From Nonomuraea spiralis (lineage in GTDB: Bacteria; Actinomycetota; Actinomycetes; Streptosporangiales; Streptosporangiaceae), in contig NZ_BMRC01000002.1 in NCBI RefSeq assembly GCF_014648435.1, positions 62,001 through 126,000 of the forward strand: a stretch of 64,000 nucleotides of DNA. Reading direction: 5' to 3'. Every line of letters starts with the position of its first letter. Position 1 is the stretch's first letter. A model generated the notes under the pieces. It was not told the origin of the DNA and did not search any database. It worked only from the letters and a program-made list of their open reading frames with translations. Shown here piece by piece: positions 54,680-62,659 of the stretch. The position numbers and the translations under genes are program-made.

Positions 54680-55764
54680 TCCCGCCCGTCGCCCAGGTAG
54701 AAGCGGGTGGCCAGGGTACGGTCGGCGGTGTCGAAGACCGTGGTCCACAGCGTGCGGAACGGCTGGGCGGGACCCTCCTCCGGCCGGACCGCGCGCAGGC
54801 TGTCCCGCAGGTCGCCGGTGGACATGGTGGCGCCCTTGCTGCGCTCGTACAGGGTGCGCAGCCTGCTGTACGTGCCGAGGCTCTCCGGGGTGTCGGCGGG
54901 CAGGGCCATCGGGTCGGGGTGGCGGTGCAGCAGGTGGTTGGTGACGCACAGCGGGCCGTCGCCGAACTCGACGACGTGCTCGCTGCCGTCCCTGCCGCGC
55001 TCCCACACGAACGCCTGGCCGTGCGCGTCGGCGACCAGGTAGTGCAGCGGCAGGCCGAGGTCGTACTGCTTGGCCCCCAGCAGCGCCTGCCTGGCCTGGG
55101 CCGCGGTCTCGCAGGTGTCCATGAGGAACCGGGGCAGTTGCAGGCTGCCGAGCCCGACCTGCGGGACGTCCAGCCGCGGCGGGGTGGCGGTCTCGGTGTC
55201 GGCGATCAGCAGCATGACGGCCAGGCCGGCCTCGTTGATCCCGTCGATGCAGCCGTCGAGGCCGTTCATGGTGATGACGGTCGAGGCGAGCCCGTCGTCG
55301 GGCACGGTGGTGATCACGTACGGCCGGGAGGCCATGGGCAGCTCACCCGGCTGGGGCGGTTGTCCCGTGATCTGGCTGGTGGTGTGGAGGAAGAAGTCGT
55401 AGTTGCGGCCCACCCGCCCGTGCCCGTCGGCGGAGGCGGACGGCGGGCACCACAGGGCCGAGCAGGCGCCGCCCACGGGCACGTAGTTCCAGCCGTCGAG
55501 GGCCAGCTCGTCCTGGTCGGGGTCGAGGCCGAGGGCCGCCGCCGCGCCGTCCATGCGGGCGTGGTGCTGCGGCCAGTTCCGTTCGAACCAGGTCATCCTC
55601 GCCCTGATCACGGCAGGGTCGGCGCGCTGGGGCGACCAGCCGAGCCGGCGGGCCTCCTCGGCCAGCGCGCGGCCGATCTCGAACTGGCCGCCGGTGAGGG
55701 TGAGGTGCGTGACGAGCTGGAAGTCGTCCTTGCCGCCCGCGACGCAGGTCATGTTCTTCTTCAT
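54640..55764 (-). CDS. C45 family Ntn-hydrolase (acyltransferase-like)
   Basis: A 374-aa protein of the linear-amide C-N hydrolase/isopenicillin-N acyltransferase-like C45 family. The putative nucleophile is Cys101 in VGGACSALWCPP, which would become N-terminal after autocleavage. RVGRNYDFFLH carries the family Arg and Asn-Tyr-Asp, and NGLDGCIDGINEAGLAVMLL the typical Gly-Asn-Glu-Ala-Gly region. No signal peptide is seen. The substrate may be an amide or acyl-amino acid. It is the third gene behind the SoxR-type promoter, 35 bases after the WYL regulator gene. The start (ATG 55764) lacks a clear ribosome site; ATG 55752 is possible. Confidence 0.8.
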   Translation of the reverse strand: MKKNMTCVAGGKDDFQLVTHLTLTGGQFEIGRALAEEARRLGWSPQRADPAVIRARMTWFERNWPQHHARMDGAAAALGLDPDQDELALDGWNYVPVGGACSALWCPPSASADGHGRVGRNYDFFLHTTSQITGQPPQPGELPMASRPYVITTVPDDGLASTVITMNGLDGCIDGINEAGLAVMLLIADTETATPPRLDVPQVGLGSLQLPRFLMDTCETAAQARQALLGAKQYDLGLPLHYLVADAHGQAFVWERGRDGSEHVVEFGDGPLCVTNHLLHRHPDPMALPADTPESLGTYSRLRTLYERSKGATMSTGDLRDSLRAVRPEEGPAQPFRTLWTTVFDTADRTLATRFYLGDGRDYSEELVFPASAR

Positions 55765-55799
55765 GCCGTCGAGACTGCCGTCGTCCGCTGACCGGGCTC

Positions 55800-56759
55800 C
55801 TACCGTCCGCTGACCGCCCGCTGGTAGCGTTCCGACAGCCCGAGGATCGTCTCGGCCAGCTCGGGCGGGTCGAGCACCTCGAAGTCCACGCCGAGGAAGC
55901 CGATCCACACCGCCATCCCGTTGAGGTCGTCGCCGCCCAGCCTGAGCAGGCAGGCGTCCTCGCCGGCCGGCTCGACCTCCAGGCCGGGCCGCAGCGCGGT
56001 GATCCGCTCGGCGGGCGCGTGCAGCAGCACCGTCGCGCGGTGGCGCCACATCGCCGTGCTGACGCCCTTCTCCACGTACGCGGCCACGTCGCCGTCGCCG
56101 GGCAGCTCGCGCGGCGTGAACCGGGGGCCGGTCGGCGTCCGCGGCGTCATCCGGTCCACCCGGAACGTGCGCCAGTCGTCGCGCTCGACGTCGTAGCCCA
56201 CCAGGTACCAGCGCCCCCGCCGGTGCGCCAGCCGGTACGGCTCCACGTTCCGCACCGCCGTCGAGCCGTCGTGGCCCGTGTAGTCGAAGCGCAGGCGCTC
56301 GTGGTCGCGGGCGGCGTTCGCGATCGCGGTCAGCGCCTCGGGCCGGACCGGCGCCGCGCCCGGCCCCTGGATCTGCACGGTGTAGGCGTTCAGCGCGTGC
56401 ACCCTGCGCCGCAGCCGGGCGGGCAGGACCTGCTCCAGCTTGGCCAGCGCGCGTACCGAGGTCTCCTCGATGCCCTCCACGCCGCCGCCCGCGGCCCGGC
56501 CGAGCCCGACCGCGACCGCCACGGCCTCCTCGTCGTCGAGCAGCAGCGGAGGCAGCGCCGCCCCCGCGCCGAGCCGGTAGCCGCCGGCCACCCCGGGCGT
56601 GGCGTGCACGGGGTAGCCGAGCGAGCGCAGGCGTTCGACGTCGTTGCGGATCGTCCGGGTGGAGACCCGCAGCCGGGTGGCCAGCTCCGGGCCGCTCCAG
56701 TCGCGGTGCGCCTGGAGCAGCGAGAGCAGCTTGAGCAGGCGGGCGGAGGTTTCCAGCAT
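55800..56759 (-). CDS. WYL domain (YafY/DeoR-like) transcriptional regulator
   Basis: A 319-aa regulator. The N-terminal winged helix reads LLQAHRDWSGPELATRLRVS and TRTIRNDVERLRSLGYPV, and the WYL domain shows RYRFDYTGHDG-like residues (LRFDYTGHDGSTAVRNVEPY) and RRGRWYLVGYDVERDDWRTF, the WYL core, with FRVDRM. A WCX-type C-terminus follows. WYL domains bind nucleotides or single-stranded nucleic acid. It is 16 bases after the quinone oxidoreductase gene, hence probably in the same transcript. Confidence 0.9.
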   Translation of the reverse strand: MLETSARLLKLLSLLQAHRDWSGPELATRLRVSTRTIRNDVERLRSLGYPVHATPGVAGGYRLGAGAALPPLLLDDEEAVAVAVGLGRAAGGGVEGIEETSVRALAKLEQVLPARLRRRVHALNAYTVQIQGPGAAPVRPEALTAIANAARDHERLRFDYTGHDGSTAVRNVEPYRLAHRRGRWYLVGYDVERDDWRTFRVDRMTPRTPTGPRFTPRELPGDGDVAAYVEKGVSTAMWRHRATVLLHAPAERITALRPGLEVEPAGEDACLLRLGGDDLNGMAVWIGFLGVDFEVLDPPELAETILGLSERYQRAVSGR

Positions 56760-56775
56760 CCGCCCAGTCTGCCCG

Positions 56776-58647
56776 CTATCGCGGCAAGGACGTTTCCGCG
56801 TCCAGGACGAGCTTGCCGAGGAAATGGCCGTCCTGGCTGCGCCTGTGGGCGTCGGCCACGCGCTCCAGCGGGAACACCTCCGCGACCGGGACACGCGGCA
56901 GCACGTCCACCGGGAACGGCCCGCCGCTGCCCGTCGAGAACCGCACGCCGTGCCTGCCCGCGCCGACGGGGTCGGCGATGGTGAGCACTTTGCCCGGGTC
57001 GCCGGTGAGCCGGACCGACAGCTCGACCTCGCCGCGCCCGGAGGCGTCCAGCACCAGGTCGACCGGCCCCGGCAGACGCTCCTCCAGCCCGTCCCCGTAG
57101 GTGACGGGGACGACGCCGAGGTCGCGCAGGAAGGCGTGGTGGCCTGCGCTGGCCGTGCCGATCACCTTGGCGCCGCGGGCCAGCGCGAGCTGCGCCGCGG
57201 CCAGGCCGACGCCGCCGGCGACCGCGTGGATCAGCAGCGTCCGGCCCGCGCGCAGGCCCAGCTCGTCCAGGGCGCGGTTGGCGGTCTCCAGCGCCACGGG
57301 CAGCGCGGCCGCCTCCACGAACGACAGGTGCTCCGGCTTGGGCCGCAGGGAAGCGGCCTCGGCCAGCGCGTACGTGGCCGCCGCCCCCGGCGCGACCTGC
57401 CCGAACACCGCCTGGTCCACCTCCAGGCCGGTCACGCCGGGGCCGAGCGCGTCGACCGTGCCGGCCAGCTCGATCCCGACGCCCTGGGGGCCGTCCGGCG
57501 GCGGGCTGTGGAACCCGGCGCGCAGCTTCCAGTCCAGGGCGTTGACCCCGGCCGCCCGGACCGCCACCCGTACCTGCCCGGGGCCAGGCTGGGGCAGCGG
57601 CACCTCCGCCAGCTCCAGCACCTCCGGGCCGCCGTGCTCGTGGTAGCGCACGGCCTGGGCGGTGACCAGCAGGACCGCCTTGCCGACCAGCTCGCGGGCC
57701 TCCAGCGCGGCGTGCGCGTCGCGGGCCCGGTCGAGCGGTACGGCCAGGCCCACGACGGTCGTCAGCTCGCCCGCGGCCGCCATGTCCAGGGCCCGCCCGG
57801 CCAGACGCCGGAACTCCTCGGGGGCGAACTGCACCTGTTCCATGCCGACCAGCCGTACGCCCCGCCGCGCCGCCTCCGCCGGGTCCACCAGGGCCGTCGA
57901 ACCGCTCGGCACCCCGTAGGCGAAGAACACGCCACCCGCGCCGAGCGACGCGAACGCGTCGGCCCCCACCTGCCCGCCGACCCCGTCGAACACCACGTCG
58001 AACGCCAACGCGTCGCCGGCCTCCGCGCCCGTCGGCGGCGGGGCGGACCAGGAGCCCGGGTCGCGCAGCGCCGGGTAGTCGACCACCTCGGCCGCGCCCG
58101 CCGCCAGCGCCGCCTCCCGCTTGGCCGGGCCGTGGGCGGCGGCCGTCACCCGGGCGCCGGCCGCCCGCGCGAGCCGGACGATCGGCAGGCCCAGCCCCCC
58201 GCCGGCCCCCGTGACCAGCACCCGCGCCCTCGGCTTGAGCTCCGCCGCGTCCACCAGGCTGATCGCCGCCGGGCCGACCTGGAGCAGCGCCGCCGCCAGC
58301 CACGAGCTCACCCCGTCGGGCACCGGTACGAGCGTGTCCACGCCCACCGCGACCCGCTCGGCGTACCCGGACGACACCAGGGCCGCGACCCGCCGTCCCA
58401 CCCAGGCCGGGTCCACCCCGTCACCGGCGGACAACACCCGCCCGGCCACCCCGGTCCCCGGCACGAACGGCGGCCGGAGGGGAAACCACTCCTGCCCCCA
58501 CCCGGCACGCAACTGCGCGTCCAGCGACATCACGTCGGCCACTGAGACGCCGACCACCACCTGCCCCGGCCCGGCGACGGGATCGTCCACCCGCCTGACC
58601 CGCAGCACCTCAGGACCACCGAACCGCGTCACCTCGACGACATCCAT
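56776..58647 (-). CDS. tandem-fused zinc-less quinone oxidoreductases (QOR-QOR)
   Basis: A 623-aa protein made of two complete MDR/quinone oxidoreductase modules. Module 1 (residues 1-328) has FGGPEVLRVRRV, PGTGVAGRV, VLVTGAGGGLGLPIVRLA and ends GKAVLLV. Module 2 (331-623) begins AVRYHEHGGPEVLELAEVPL and has GVNALDWKLRAG, GIELAGTVDALGPGV and LLIHAVAGGVGLAAAQLA. Only about three residues join them. Both keep an NADPH-binding loop; neither has the zinc-ligand pattern. Such enzymes reduce quinones by one- or two-electron transfer. A SoxR-type promoter precedes the gene and would start its mRNA at the ATG. SoxR regulons of streptomycetes include enzymes of this type. Confidence 0.9.
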   Translation of the reverse strand: MDVVEVTRFGGPEVLRVRRVDDPVAGPGQVVVGVSVADVMSLDAQLRAGWGQEWFPLRPPFVPGTGVAGRVLSAGDGVDPAWVGRRVAALVSSGYAERVAVGVDTLVPVPDGVSSWLAAALLQVGPAAISLVDAAELKPRARVLVTGAGGGLGLPIVRLARAAGARVTAAAHGPAKREAALAAGAAEVVDYPALRDPGSWSAPPPTGAEAGDALAFDVVFDGVGGQVGADAFASLGAGGVFFAYGVPSGSTALVDPAEAARRGVRLVGMEQVQFAPEEFRRLAGRALDMAAAGELTTVVGLAVPLDRARDAHAALEARELVGKAVLLVTAQAVRYHEHGGPEVLELAEVPLPQPGPGQVRVAVRAAGVNALDWKLRAGFHSPPPDGPQGVGIELAGTVDALGPGVTGLEVDQAVFGQVAPGAAATYALAEAASLRPKPEHLSFVEAAALPVALETANRALDELGLRAGRTLLIHAVAGGVGLAAAQLALARGAKVIGTASAGHHAFLRDLGVVPVTYGDGLEERLPGPVDLVLDASGRGEVELSVRLTGDPGKVLTIADPVGAGRHGVRFSTGSGGPFPVDVLPRVPVAEVFPLERVADAHRRSQDGHFLGKLVLDAETSLPR

Positions 58648-58654
58648 GCCGCCG

Positions 58655-58685
58655 AGTGTCCTACCTCAAGTCCACTTGAGGTCAA
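58655..58685 (-). promoter_or_regulatory. SoxR-type promoter with perfect SoxR box
   Basis: The 20-bp perfect palindrome ACCTCAAGTCCACTTGAGGT (58663-58682) matches the SoxR box core CCTCAAG-N4-CTTGAGG. On the minus strand it sits between -35 TTGACC (58685-58680) and -10 GACACT (58660-58655) with a 19-bp spacer, the same overlong spacing as in the E. coli soxS promoter. Transcription would begin at about 58648, next to the ATG at 58647. No soxR gene is in the window. Confidence 0.85.
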
Positions 58686-58686
58686 C

Positions 58687-60123
58687 TCACCCGGTCATCT
58701 TCTGCACCTGCTGCACGACCACCAGGACGGTCAGCGTGCCGAAGAACGCCACCGACCAGACCAGCGCCCCCAGCCGGTACGACCTCACCTTGATCGCGTC
58801 CGGCAGCGCCCGCCGGTTGAGCACGATCAGCAGGATCGAGTACACGAACATCATCACCGCCGCGAAGCACGCCGAGAACACCAGCAGGATCAGCGGCTGG
58901 TCGAACCCGAGCAGCAGGATCGCGATCCCGGCCAGCGTCATCGCCCAGACGGTGAGGAAGTAGACCCGGTTCACCGAGACGGACCGGTCGCGCAGGTAGA
59001 CCGTCTTGATCGTGTCCGAGGCCAGCCGCGAGGTGTAGTCGACGATGCCCATGGCCGAGGCGAACAGCGCCAGCGCGCCGACCAGCCAGAACAGCACCCC
59101 GAACCAGGGACCGACCATGCCCCGCAGCACCTCGCCCTCGACCTTCAGGAAGCCGATGTCGTTCCGCCCCGCCATCTCCGGCCGCCCGAACACGGTGGAG
59201 TAGGCCAGCATCGACATCAGCCCGATCGTCAGGAACGACACCAGCGCGAACGTGGCGCCCTGCTCGGCGTTGGCGAAACGCCACCACCGCCGCCAGCGCG
59301 CCAGGTTGTCCGCGGTCGGCGCGAACTGGAACCCGGTCGAGGCGGCCGCCTCCTCCTGGCCGGTGACCGGGCTGACCAGGCGCGGGACGTACGAACCCAT
59401 GCCGAAGCCCTTGTCGCGGATCCAGTTGCTCTGGCACAGGTTCTGGCCGCCGCCCGCCCCGGCGTACGCGACGGCGCCCATGATCACGGCGATCCCGAGC
59501 TCCCCGGCAGGGAAGCGGGCGCCGACGGTCAGCCCCTTGCCCAGCTCGACCCAGCTCTCGGCGTTGATCGCGAACAGGATCGCGACCACGGCCAGCGTGG
59601 CCACCAGAGCGATCTTCACGAAGATCACCCGTTCGAGGGCCGTGTAGATCACCGGCGCCAGCGTCAGGCCCAGCGCGATCACGAGGAGCATGCCGGCCGC
59701 GATCCACCGCACGCCCCCCGCCCCGGACCCGGTCAGGTACGTCACCATCGTCGCGGACGTGGTCACCCAGCCCGGCCAGAGGTTCGAGGCCAGCGTCATC
59801 AGGACGAAGACCAGCCCCCAGTGCTTCCACATCCGGCTGAACCCGGTCAGCGCGGTCTCGCCGGTGGCCAGTGTGTACCGCTCGATCTCCATGTTCAGGA
59901 ACCACTGGGTGACGATGCCGACCGCCGCCCCCCAGACGAACACCAGCCCCACCTGGGAGGCGATGTACGGCCAGAGGATGAACTCGCCGGACGCCAGCCC
60001 CACCCCCGCGCCGACCAGCCCAGGGCCGATGACCCGCCAGGTCGAACGGGGAGGCTCGGGCAGGTCGCGGACGGTGACGGACGGCAGGACTCGCGCGGGG
60101 ACGGTGGGGGTGAAACCCGTCAT
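58687..60123 (-). CDS. Nramp-like membrane transporter lacking DPGN and MPH motifs
   Basis: A 478-aa polytopic protein with about eleven helices. IGPGLVGAGVGLASGEFILW and QWFLNMEIERYTLATGETAL resemble helices 1 and 2 of the Nramp (Mn2+/Fe2+) family, and a LeuT-type fold is likely. However, the metal-binding DPGN of helix 1 reads GLASGE, and the MPH of helix 6 appears as GAVAYAGAGGGQN, so divalent-metal transport cannot be assumed. An 80-residue loop between helices carries WIRDKGFGMGSYVPRLVSPV. Similar proteins exist widely as Nramp-like proteins of unknown substrate. An inverted repeat lies 30 bases upstream of the ATG. The stop is 2 bases from the SoxR-type promoter region. Confidence 0.8.
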   Translation of the reverse strand: MTGFTPTVPARVLPSVTVRDLPEPPRSTWRVIGPGLVGAGVGLASGEFILWPYIASQVGLVFVWGAAVGIVTQWFLNMEIERYTLATGETALTGFSRMWKHWGLVFVLMTLASNLWPGWVTTSATMVTYLTGSGAGGVRWIAAGMLLVIALGLTLAPVIYTALERVIFVKIALVATLAVVAILFAINAESWVELGKGLTVGARFPAGELGIAVIMGAVAYAGAGGGQNLCQSNWIRDKGFGMGSYVPRLVSPVTGQEEAAASTGFQFAPTADNLARWRRWWRFANAEQGATFALVSFLTIGLMSMLAYSTVFGRPEMAGRNDIGFLKVEGEVLRGMVGPWFGVLFWLVGALALFASAMGIVDYTSRLASDTIKTVYLRDRSVSVNRVYFLTVWAMTLAGIAILLLGFDQPLILLVFSACFAAVMMFVYSILLIVLNRRALPDAIKVRSYRLGALVWSVAFFGTLTVLVVVQQVQKMTG

Positions 60124-60152
60124 GCGGATCTCCTTGTTCGGCTTCCCGTACC

Positions 60153-60175
60153 GTCACGTTACGCAGATCCGTGAC
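60153..60175. promoter_or_regulatory. inverted repeat upstream of the Nramp-like gene
   Basis: GTCACG (60153-60158) and CGTGAC (60170-60175) form a 6-11-6 repeat about 30 bases before the start codon at 60123, a suitable place for an operator. The GNAT gene ends at 60185, so it could also be part of a weak terminator. Confidence 0.35.
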
Positions 60176-60184
60176 CGCGGTGAA

Positions 60185-60973
60185 CTAGCCTGTCAGGCTC
60201 ACCACGTAGTCGCCCCGGTCGGTGAACCCGTCCACCCGCCCGCCGGCCTCCATGAGCCCCCCGAGCACCTTCCGTACCGCGGCCCGCCAGGCCCTGGCCG
60301 CCGCCGGATCCTCCCGGCGCAGCCGTTCGACGTCGTGCGGCGTGCCCACCAGCACCACGTCCGCGTCGGCGGGCCGCTCGACCGGGCCGGGGCCGGCCTC
60401 CTCCAGCACCCGGACGCGGCCCTCCGCCGGCTCCGAGCGTGCCTCGACCGGCCGTTCGTCCAGCGGCCACACCGCCAGCAGGCGGTCGGAGGAGTCGCCC
60501 TCGTTGATCGCGTCGGCCATCACGCCGTAGAAGTCGCGCAGGTACTCCTCGGGGCGGGCGCCCAGCTTGACCAGGTTGAAGCGGGCGTTGCGGCGGACCA
60601 GCGGGTCGAACGTCCAGGTGATGCGATCCAGCCCGCGTCCCAGGCACCAGGCCCGCTGGTGCAGCTTCAGCGCGTAGCCGATGCCGCGGCCGATCGCCGC
60701 CCCCGTCACGTGGGAGTGCAGCGAGCCGCCCGCCGCGCGGTAGCCCACCGAGGCCCCCACCAGCACCTCGCCCTCGTACGCCCCGGCCACGTAGTTGCCG
60801 GTGTGGGCGAACCCGATCATCATCTCGACCGAGACGGGCGCGTTGCCCGGATCAGGCCGCCAGATCTCCTCGAAGAGCCGGTAGACCTGCGTGAACTCGC
60901 CGATCTCGTGCAACTCGCGGATCACCACACCACTCTTGGCCGCCGCCACGGCGGCCTCCTCCCGGCTCGTCAT
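60185..60973 (-). CDS. GNAT superfamily acetyltransferase (COG3375-like)
   Basis: A 262-aa cytoplasmic protein. The N-terminal half shows the GNAT fold: ELHEIGEFTQVYRLFEEIW, GAYEGEVLVGASVGYRA, SHVTGAAIGRGIGYALKLHQR as the acetyl-CoA loop (G-R-G-I-G-x-A) and ITWTFDPLVRRNARFNLVKLG, the combination seen in the COG3375 group, where a C-terminal extension follows. The substrate is unknown. The start at 60973 (ATG) precedes a typical acidic helix. It is upstream of the Nramp-like gene on the same strand, 61 bases apart. Confidence 0.85.
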   Translation of the reverse strand: MTSREEAAVAAAKSGVVIRELHEIGEFTQVYRLFEEIWRPDPGNAPVSVEMMIGFAHTGNYVAGAYEGEVLVGASVGYRAAGGSLHSHVTGAAIGRGIGYALKLHQRAWCLGRGLDRITWTFDPLVRRNARFNLVKLGARPEEYLRDFYGVMADAINEGDSSDRLLAVWPLDERPVEARSEPAEGRVRVLEEAGPGPVERPADADVVLVGTPHDVERLRREDPAAARAWRAAVRKVLGGLMEAGGRVDGFTDRGDYVVSLTG

Positions 60974-61003
60974 GCCACCATTTATGCACGCCCGACGGCG
61001 AAA

Positions 61004-61032
61004 CGCCTGCCCGCGGAGCGCGGACAGGCGTG
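61004..61032 (-). terminator. hairpin terminator after the protease-inhibitor gene
   Basis: A 13-bp stem with one mismatch (ACGCCTGCCCGCG at 61004-61016, partner at 61020-61032) and a 3-base loop begins 18 bases beyond the stop at 61050. Confidence 0.7.
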
Positions 61033-61049
61033 TCAGGAACGGCCGGGGC

Positions 61050-61463
61050 TCATTTCACCAGCGGTCCGAGTGTGCGTTCCATCTCGCAGTCGTTGGAGAA
61101 CTTCTTGGCGTACGACGTCGTGCGGCCGTACCAGTGGCCCTTGACGCGAACGTCGACCGGGCTGTAGTTGCGCGGGCACGCGCCGGGGTCGACGTCGAGG
61201 TCCTTGATCTCGCCGTCGACCTCGTGCAGCGCCTCGCAGGCCGAGCGGGGGCGCGGGTGCGTGCCGCCGTCGGGGTCGCAGGTGAGTCTCATCGAGTACG
61301 CGCCGCCGCCTTGGCTGGGTGTGACGGTGATGAACAGCAGCACGCCGGGCTCGTCGGCGACGGCGGCGCCGGCCGGAGCCGCCCAGAACGGGACGGCGAG
61401 CGCGGCGGCCGCGCACAGGGCGAGCGCGGTCGTCCGGCGAGTGGCGGTCAGCATGAATGTCAT
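61050..61463 (-). CDS. subtilisin-inhibitor-like secreted protein (SSI family)
   Basis: A 137-aa exported inhibitor of serine proteases. A Sec signal peptide (residues 1 to about 34, ending AGA-A) precedes a domain with the SSI layout: LTCDPDGGTHPRPRSACEAL, then ACPRNYSPVDVRVKGHWYG, and KKFSNDCEM. Cys62-Cys76 and Cys96-Cys126 correspond to the two SSI disulfides. By alignment with SSI (C-P-M-V-Y-D-P), the P1 residue is Arg98 in CPRNYSP, predicting trypsin-like targets rather than subtilisin. ATG 61463 follows GGGAGG at six bases. Streptomycete homologues are secreted late in growth. Confidence 0.92.
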   Translation of the reverse strand: MTFMLTATRRTTALALCAAAALAVPFWAAPAGAAVADEPGVLLFITVTPSQGGGAYSMRLTCDPDGGTHPRPRSACEALHEVDGEIKDLDVDPGACPRNYSPVDVRVKGHWYGRTTSYAKKFSNDCEMERTLGPLVK

Positions 61464-61597
61464 GGGAACCTCCCTGGTCAACGGGCGTGCCCCGAGGAGG
61501 GGCGACGCACCACACATGACTACAAGGAGTCACCGTACAGGTACCACTGGTGAAGGAGTGACAGAATGCTGTCCGCCGCGGGGGCGTGCCGCCGGGG

Positions 61598-62659
61598 TCA
61601 GCGCACCGCCTCCACGAGGGCGCGGAGCAGGGCGGTCCGGCGCGGCATCTCGGCGACCACGACGTGCTCGTGGTCGGCGTGCGCGCCGCCGCCCACGGCC
61701 CCCAGGCCGTCGAGCGTCGGGCAGCCGGCCCCCGCCGTGAAGTTCCCGTCGGAGGCGCCGCCGACCGCCGCGCAGGTCAGCGGGCCCACGTCCAGCCGCT
61801 CGGCCAGGTCCTGCGCCAGGGCGTAGAGGGAGGCCGACATCGCGGCTTCGAGTGGCGGCCGGTTGGGGCCCCCTTCGACCTCCAGCCGCGTGCCGGGCAC
61901 CGCCGGGGCCAGCGCGCGCATCGCGGCGTCCACGCGTTCCTGCTCGGCCACCGTGCTCGCCCGTACGTCCACGCCCACCCGCGCCTCGGCCGGCACGGTG
62001 TTGAGTGTGGTCCCGCCCTGCAACACCGTCGGGGTGACCGTGGTGTCGCCCGCCCCGAGCGCGGCGATGGCCAGGATCTGGTGCGCCAGCTCGACGCCCG
62101 CGTTCGCGCCCTTCTCCGGCTCCAGCCCGGCGTGCGCGGCCTTGCCGCGCACCCGCAGCGTGTACATGGACGTGCCCTTGCGGGACGTCTTCAGCGCGCC
62201 GCCGTCGGCGCTGGCCTCCATGACGAACGTGGCGGCCAGCCCGCGCGCGGTGTCCGCGATCAGCGGCGCGGAGGTGATCGAACCCAGCTCCTCGTCACCG
62301 GTGATCAGCAGCGTGACGCCGTCGAGCGAGCCGAGCCCGGCCAGTGCGTGGAAGGTCTGCACCAGCCCGGCCTTCATGTCGAACACGCCCGGCCCGCGCG
62401 CCACCCCGTCGACGACCGACCACGGGTGGGTGGCCAGGGTGCCGATCGGCCAGACGGTGTCGTGGTGGCCGAGCAGCAGCACCCGCGGCGTGCCGAACGT
62501 CCAGCGCAGATGGGTGACGCCGTCGATCACCAGGAACTCCGGCCGCGTCCCCAGATGGCGGGCGCCCATCTCGGCCACGACCTCGGCGCTGCGGGCCACG
62601 GCCTCCAGGTCACGCGAGAACGACTCGCACAGGACCAGCTCCTCCAGATCCTCGATCAT
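61598..62659 (-). CDS. M20 family metallopeptidase
   Basis: A 353-aa di-zinc peptidase/deacylase of the ArgE/DapE/CPG2 group. LLLGHHDTVWP holds the first His and Asp of the site, GPGVFDMKAGLVQ the bridging Asp, TGDEELGS the catalytic Glu pair, and GGASDGNFTAG plus a late GGGAHADHEH the last His. The dimerisation lid begins KAAHAGLEPEKGANAG. It is likely a carboxypeptidase or amidohydrolase of small peptides or N-acyl amino acids in the cytoplasm. Its ATG overlaps the stop of the M19 gene (ATGA), so the two act together. Confidence 0.92.
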   Translation of the reverse strand: MIEDLEELVLCESFSRDLEAVARSAEVVAEMGARHLGTRPEFLVIDGVTHLRWTFGTPRVLLLGHHDTVWPIGTLATHPWSVVDGVARGPGVFDMKAGLVQTFHALAGLGSLDGVTLLITGDEELGSITSAPLIADTARGLAATFVMEASADGGALKTSRKGTSMYTLRVRGKAAHAGLEPEKGANAGVELAHQILAIAALGAGDTTVTPTVLQGGTTLNTVPAEARVGVDVRASTVAEQERVDAAMRALAPAVPGTRLEVEGGPNRPPLEAAMSASLYALAQDLAERLDVGPLTCAAVGGASDGNFTAGAGCPTLDGLGAVGGGAHADHEHVVVAEMPRRTALLRALVEAVR

